DNA from: DASRSS01 sp035765515
Lineage (GTDB): Bacteria > Actinomycetota > Actinomycetes > Mycobacteriales > Jatrophihabitantaceae
NCBI GenBank assembly: GCA_035765515.1
Contig: DASTXN010000068.1
Location: 1-64,000 of the forward strand
DNA: 64,000 nucleotides
Reading direction: 5' to 3'
The position numbers and the translations under genes are program-made. Positions 61,266 to 64,000 of this stretch are shown here, piece by piece; the first letter of the stretch is position 1; every line of letters starts with the position of its first letter. Under the pieces are notes generated by a model, which was not told where the DNA came from, ran no database searches, and saw only the letters and a list, made by a program, of their open reading frames with translations.

Positions 61266-62465
61266 GTGAACATCCTCGACCTCGTCATCGTCGTGGCCGC
61301 CGTGGCCTACGGCATCGGCGGGTTCCGGCACGGCGCCGTCGTGGGCGCGCTGTCCATGATCGGCTTCTTCGGCGGCGCCGCGATCGGCGCGCAGCTGGCC
61401 GAGCCGCTGGGCTCGCGGCTGGCGGACGGACGGGCCCAGGTCCCGGTCGCGATCCTGTGCGTGCTGATGCTGGCGATGATCGGCCAGCTGATCGGCGCGT
61501 GGATCGCCGGGCACGTGCGCGCCAAGCTCGTCACCGGCCGCGGAAAGCTGCTGGACAGCGGGGTCGGCACCGGGCTCGGCGTGGCGTCGGTGCTGATCGT
61601 GGCCTGGATGGTGGCCGTGCCGCTGGCGTCCTCGCCGTACCCGCAGCTGTCCGCCGAGGCCAGCCACTCGACGATCGTGCGCGCGGTCAACGACGTGATG
61701 CCGGCCGAGGTACGCAACCTCTACGGCTCGATGCGCTCGTTCCTGAACCAGAGCGGGTTCCCGCCCGTGTTCGGGGACAACCTCGGCGGCGCGGGGCCGA
61801 GCGTGTCCGTCCCGGCTCCGGACGCGAACCTGTCACCGGCCGTGCAGTCCGCGGTGCAGCGCGCGCACCGCTCGACGTTCAAGATCTACGGCCAGGCGCC
61901 GTCCTGCAACCGGGGTATCGAGGGCAGCGGCTTCGTCATCGCGCCCCACAAGGTGATCACCAACGCGCACGTCGTCGCGGGCACGAACCAGGTGTCCGTC
62001 CAGTTGGCGAACAAGCGGATGCTGCCGGCGACCGTGGTGCTGTTCGACCCGCGCACCGACGTGGCCGTGCTGAACGTGCCGCAGCTGGACGCACCCGTGA
62101 TGCACTTCGCGTCCGGCACCGCGGACCAGGGCACGCCGGCGGTGGTGCTCGGCTTCCCGCAGAACGGTCCGTTCACCGTGCGCGCCGCGCGGATCCGCAC
62201 CGAGGCGACGGTTGGGGGCACCGACATCTACGGCCACGGCAGCGTGGACCGCCAGATCTACTCGCTGCGCGCGATCATTCGCAGCGGCAACTCCGGCGGC
62301 CCGCTCATCGCGAACGACGGATCCGTGCTCGGCATGGTGTTCGCGACCGCGCTGGACTCGTCCGACACCGGCTACGCGCTCACCGCGGGGCAGTTGGCGC
62401 GGGACGTCTCGAGCGGGCGACACGACTCCGCGCCGGTGGGCACCGGATCCTGCACCCCGGAGTGA
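61266..62465 (+). CDS. marP: MarP-like periplasmic serine protease
   Basis: 399 residues. Four membrane helices of a CvpA-type domain (about 5-120) are followed by a chymotrypsin-like protease with His235 (ITNAHVV), Asp265 (RTDVAVL) and Ser343 (SGNSGGP). His235 and Ser343 fall at the same positions as in M. tuberculosis MarP (Rv3671c). Cys214 and Cys396 match the regulatory disulfide described there. In mycobacteria MarP gives acid resistance by activating a peptidoglycan hydrolase. GTG 61266 follows the cupredoxin stop by seven bases; the two are likely co-transcribed. Confidence 0.95.
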   Translation: MNILDLVIVVAAVAYGIGGFRHGAVVGALSMIGFFGGAAIGAQLAEPLGSRLADGRAQVPVAILCVLMLAMIGQLIGAWIAGHVRAKLVTGRGKLLDSGVGTGLGVASVLIVAWMVAVPLASSPYPQLSAEASHSTIVRAVNDVMPAEVRNLYGSMRSFLNQSGFPPVFGDNLGGAGPSVSVPAPDANLSPAVQSAVQRAHRSTFKIYGQAPSCNRGIEGSGFVIAPHKVITNAHVVAGTNQVSVQLANKRMLPATVVLFDPRTDVAVLNVPQLDAPVMHFASGTADQGTPAVVLGFPQNGPFTVRAARIRTEATVGGTDIYGHGSVDRQIYSLRAIIRSGNSGGPLIANDGSVLGMVFATALDSSDTGYALTAGQLARDVSSGRHDSAPVGTGSCTPE

Positions 62466-62481
62466 GTCGGGCAGCCGGAGG

Positions 62482-63405
62482 TCAGCGGGCCTTCGCCCAG
62501 CGCACCAGCTCGCCGGAGATCAGCTCGGGCACCTCGTCGTGCGGGAAGTGGCCGACACCGTCCAGCACCCGGTACTCGTACGTGCCGGTGACGTACTGAC
62601 CCGAGCCGCGGGCCGTGGACGGCAGCACGCACGTGTCGAAGTCGCCGTGCAGGTGCAGCACGGGCGCGGCCACCGGCCGGCGCAAGGACGCGGCGAACCG
62701 GCGCCCGTCGGCGCGCGGCAGCGAGCGCACCAGCCACCGGAAGTGCTCGGCGGCGCAGAACGCCACCTGCGGGATGCGCACCGCCTCGGCGTACCGCTCG
62801 ACATCGGCCCGGTAGCTCGGCGTGCCGCGCCAGCGAGGTCCCGTCCAGGTGTCGAACAGGTGCCGCACCCAGCGCGCGTCGCGGGTCAGCAGCGATTCCG
62901 GACGGCGCGGTAGCTGGAACGTGCGCAGCGCGTACGCCGACGCGCGTCGCTGCTCCGGGTTGCGGGCGATCGCGGCGCGCAGCCGCAACGGGTGCGCGGC
63001 GCCGAGCAGCACCATGCTGCGCACGACCTCGCGGTGGTTCGCGGCCATCGCCCACGCGAGCAGCCCGCCGAGATCGTTGCCGACCACCATCGCGTCCTGC
63101 TCGCCGAGCGAGGTCACCAGCGCGGCGAGGTCCGCGGCCAGGTTCGGCGCGTCGTAGCCGCGTGGCGGCTTGTCCGTGGCGCCGAAGCCGCGCAGGTCGA
63201 CCGCGACGGCGCGAAAGCCCGCGTCCGCGAGGTCGACCAGCTGCCGCCGCCAGGCCCACCAGAACTGCGGGAAGCCGTGCAGCAGCAACACCAGCGGGCC
63301 GCTGCCCAGCTCGGCCACGTGCATCGCGATGCCGTTGGCCCGCACCGTGCGATGCGCCCACGGACCGTCCACCAGGACGATCGAGCTGTCGGGCCGGCGG
63401 GGCAT
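62482..63405 (-). CDS. Alpha/beta hydrolase, EphE-like
   Basis: 307 residues. The oxyanion motif is LLLHGFPQFWWAWRRQL (41-57) and the nucleophile Asp111 lies in VVGNDLGGLLAWAMA, as in epoxide hydrolases and dehalogenases. The C-terminal GVGHFPHDEVPELI supplies the catalytic His. The pattern and position match mycobacterial EphE (Rv3670). Whether it acts on epoxides is not certain. It starts eight bases after the stop of the holin-like gene. It converges on marP with a 16-base gap. Confidence 0.88.
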   Translation of the reverse strand: MPRRPDSSIVLVDGPWAHRTVRANGIAMHVAELGSGPLVLLLHGFPQFWWAWRRQLVDLADAGFRAVAVDLRGFGATDKPPRGYDAPNLAADLAALVTSLGEQDAMVVGNDLGGLLAWAMAANHREVVRSMVLLGAAHPLRLRAAIARNPEQRRASAYALRTFQLPRRPESLLTRDARWVRHLFDTWTGPRWRGTPSYRADVERYAEAVRIPQVAFCAAEHFRWLVRSLPRADGRRFAASLRRPVAAPVLHLHGDFDTCVLPSTARGSGQYVTGTYEYRVLDGVGHFPHDEVPELISGELVRWAKAR

Positions 63406-63413
63406 GCGCGCGC

Positions 63414-63887
63414 TCAGCTCCGCCGCGTGTTCGCCTTGAGGTACGCGACGGTGTCCCGGCCGGTTTCGATGGTGCGCTGCGGGGCCTTGACGCGCTTGAC
63501 CTTCCGCACGCCCAGCACGACGAACAGGGCGATCACGACGAGCAGGAAGCCGAAGACGGCCAGGTACGACAGCCAGCGCCACAGCCCGAGCGCGTGCAGG
63601 CCCTCGGCGAGCGCGATGAGGCCGAACGTCAGCGAGAACACCAGCAGCACCGCGGCGGCGGCGAAGAAGCCGACTCCGGTGCCGGCGTTCTTGACGGTCG
63701 ACTTCAGCTCCAGCTTCGCGAGCGCGATCTCGCCCTGGATGATCGTCGACAGGTTCGCCGACGCCTCCGCGACCAGCTGGCCGATCGAGAGCTCGTCCTC
63801 ACCAGCGGCGTGCCGTCCCCCGGCCGGCGCACCGTTCGGGCTCGTGCCGTTCGGGCTTGTGCCGTTCGGCTGCGGTGACACCGTCAC
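63414..63887 (-). CDS. Holin-like (Phage_holin_3_6) membrane protein
   Basis: 157 residues: an N-terminal Asn/Gly/Pro/Ser-rich part with a repeated NGTSP unit, an amphipathic helix (LSIGQLVAEASANLSTIIQGEIALAKLELK), two membrane helices (about 75-95 and 105-127) and a basic tail VRKVKRVKAPQRT. This is the common actinobacterial 'phage holin family' protein, not a phage gene, found next to ephE-type genes (Rv3669). AGGAGG is nine bases before GTG 63887. The last 113 bases of the window (63888-64000) show only its upstream region. Confidence 0.87.
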   Translation of the reverse strand: MTVSPQPNGTSPNGTSPNGAPAGGRHAAGEDELSIGQLVAEASANLSTIIQGEIALAKLELKSTVKNAGTGVGFFAAAAVLLVFSLTFGLIALAEGLHALGLWRWLSYLAVFGFLLVVIALFVVLGVRKVKRVKAPQRTIETGRDTVAYLKANTRRS

Positions 63888-64000
63888 GATGTGGTTCCTC
63901 CTGGACGTCGCTGGCGGCGCTGACTGCTGCGATCATTCCAGGCCGCGGCCGGTTCTGTCCGTGGGAGTAGCCGGATCTTGCCCGCCGGCGGCGCGCAGCC

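Noticed and set aside
63414..63887. Holin-like gene as evidence for prophage
   Set aside because: This two-helix family is a standard chromosomal neighbour of ephE/marP-type genes in actinobacteria and no other phage gene is present.

Overview
The window looks like a stretch of chromosome from a high-GC actinobacterium. Coding density is high, GTG starts are common, many stop/start pairs overlap by 4 bases (ATGA or GTGA), and several genes appear leaderless: a TANNNT -10 hexamer lies 6-8 bases before the start codon. Both housekeeping flanks keep an order known from Mycobacterium: dnaX-ybaB-recR ... leuA ... lysC-asd on the left, and ponA2-ArsA pair-RidA-metallo-hydrolase-crp-nth-Nudix-marP-ephE-holin on the right. 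The central glycan region and the lack of a whiB gene beside ponA2 argue against Mycobacterium itself. From memory of families it resembles Frankiales, Jatrophihabitans or Nakamurella-like genomes, but sequence reading alone does not fix the genus.

Left block (1-19.3 kb). The 5' end of a secreted serine-hydrolase-like gene runs off the left edge. It is followed by dnaX, ybaB and recR, then a three-gene cassette made of a mycosin-like subtilase flanked by two related membrane-anchored proteins. leuA (minus strand) carries a leucine leader-peptide attenuator. Two tandem GDP-mannose dehydratase paralogues follow, then a GABA-forming set (aminobutyraldehyde dehydrogenase, a free biotinyl carrier domain, gabT), lysC with an internal beta-subunit start, and asd. 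An acyl-activation group (adenylate-forming ligase, FabG-type reductase, acyl carrier protein) and peptide deformylase close the block.

Central block (19.4-46.3 kb). This is a large surface-glycan locus. It encodes two GT4 enzymes, two tandem GT2-like enzymes and a GT61-like glycosyltransferase. Sugar-nucleotide enzymes are UDP-galactopyranose mutase and GDP-mannose 3,5-epimerase. There are seven methyltransferases of different types, a sulfotransferase, a Pap/condensation-type acyltransferase, an MmpS-like protein, a hexapeptide-repeat acyltransferase and two SGNH-type proteins. Export and assembly functions are a flippase, an O-antigen-polymerase/ligase-like protein and a Wzz/tyrosine-kinase fusion. 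It ends with a secreted protein bearing an LAFTG sortase signal and a DUF4012 protein. The inferred product is an exported polymer or glycolipid that is O-methylated, probably sulfated and acylated, and contains galactofuranose.

Right block (46.4-64 kb). MFS exporter, an ECF sigma factor with a SnoaL-like tail, a VOC protein and tRNA-Pro(CGG) precede the conserved envelope and stress block: metallophosphoesterase, YqeY, a PASTA-type class A penicillin-binding protein, the paired ArsA-like ATPases, RidA, Nudix, metallo-beta-lactamase fold hydrolase, Crp, endonuclease III, CoA-type Nudix, a cupredoxin lipoprotein, MarP protease, an EphE-like hydrolase and a holin-like membrane protein. No IS element, prophage, CRISPR array, rRNA or clearly broken gene was seen, and no gap between genes exceeds 300 bases.
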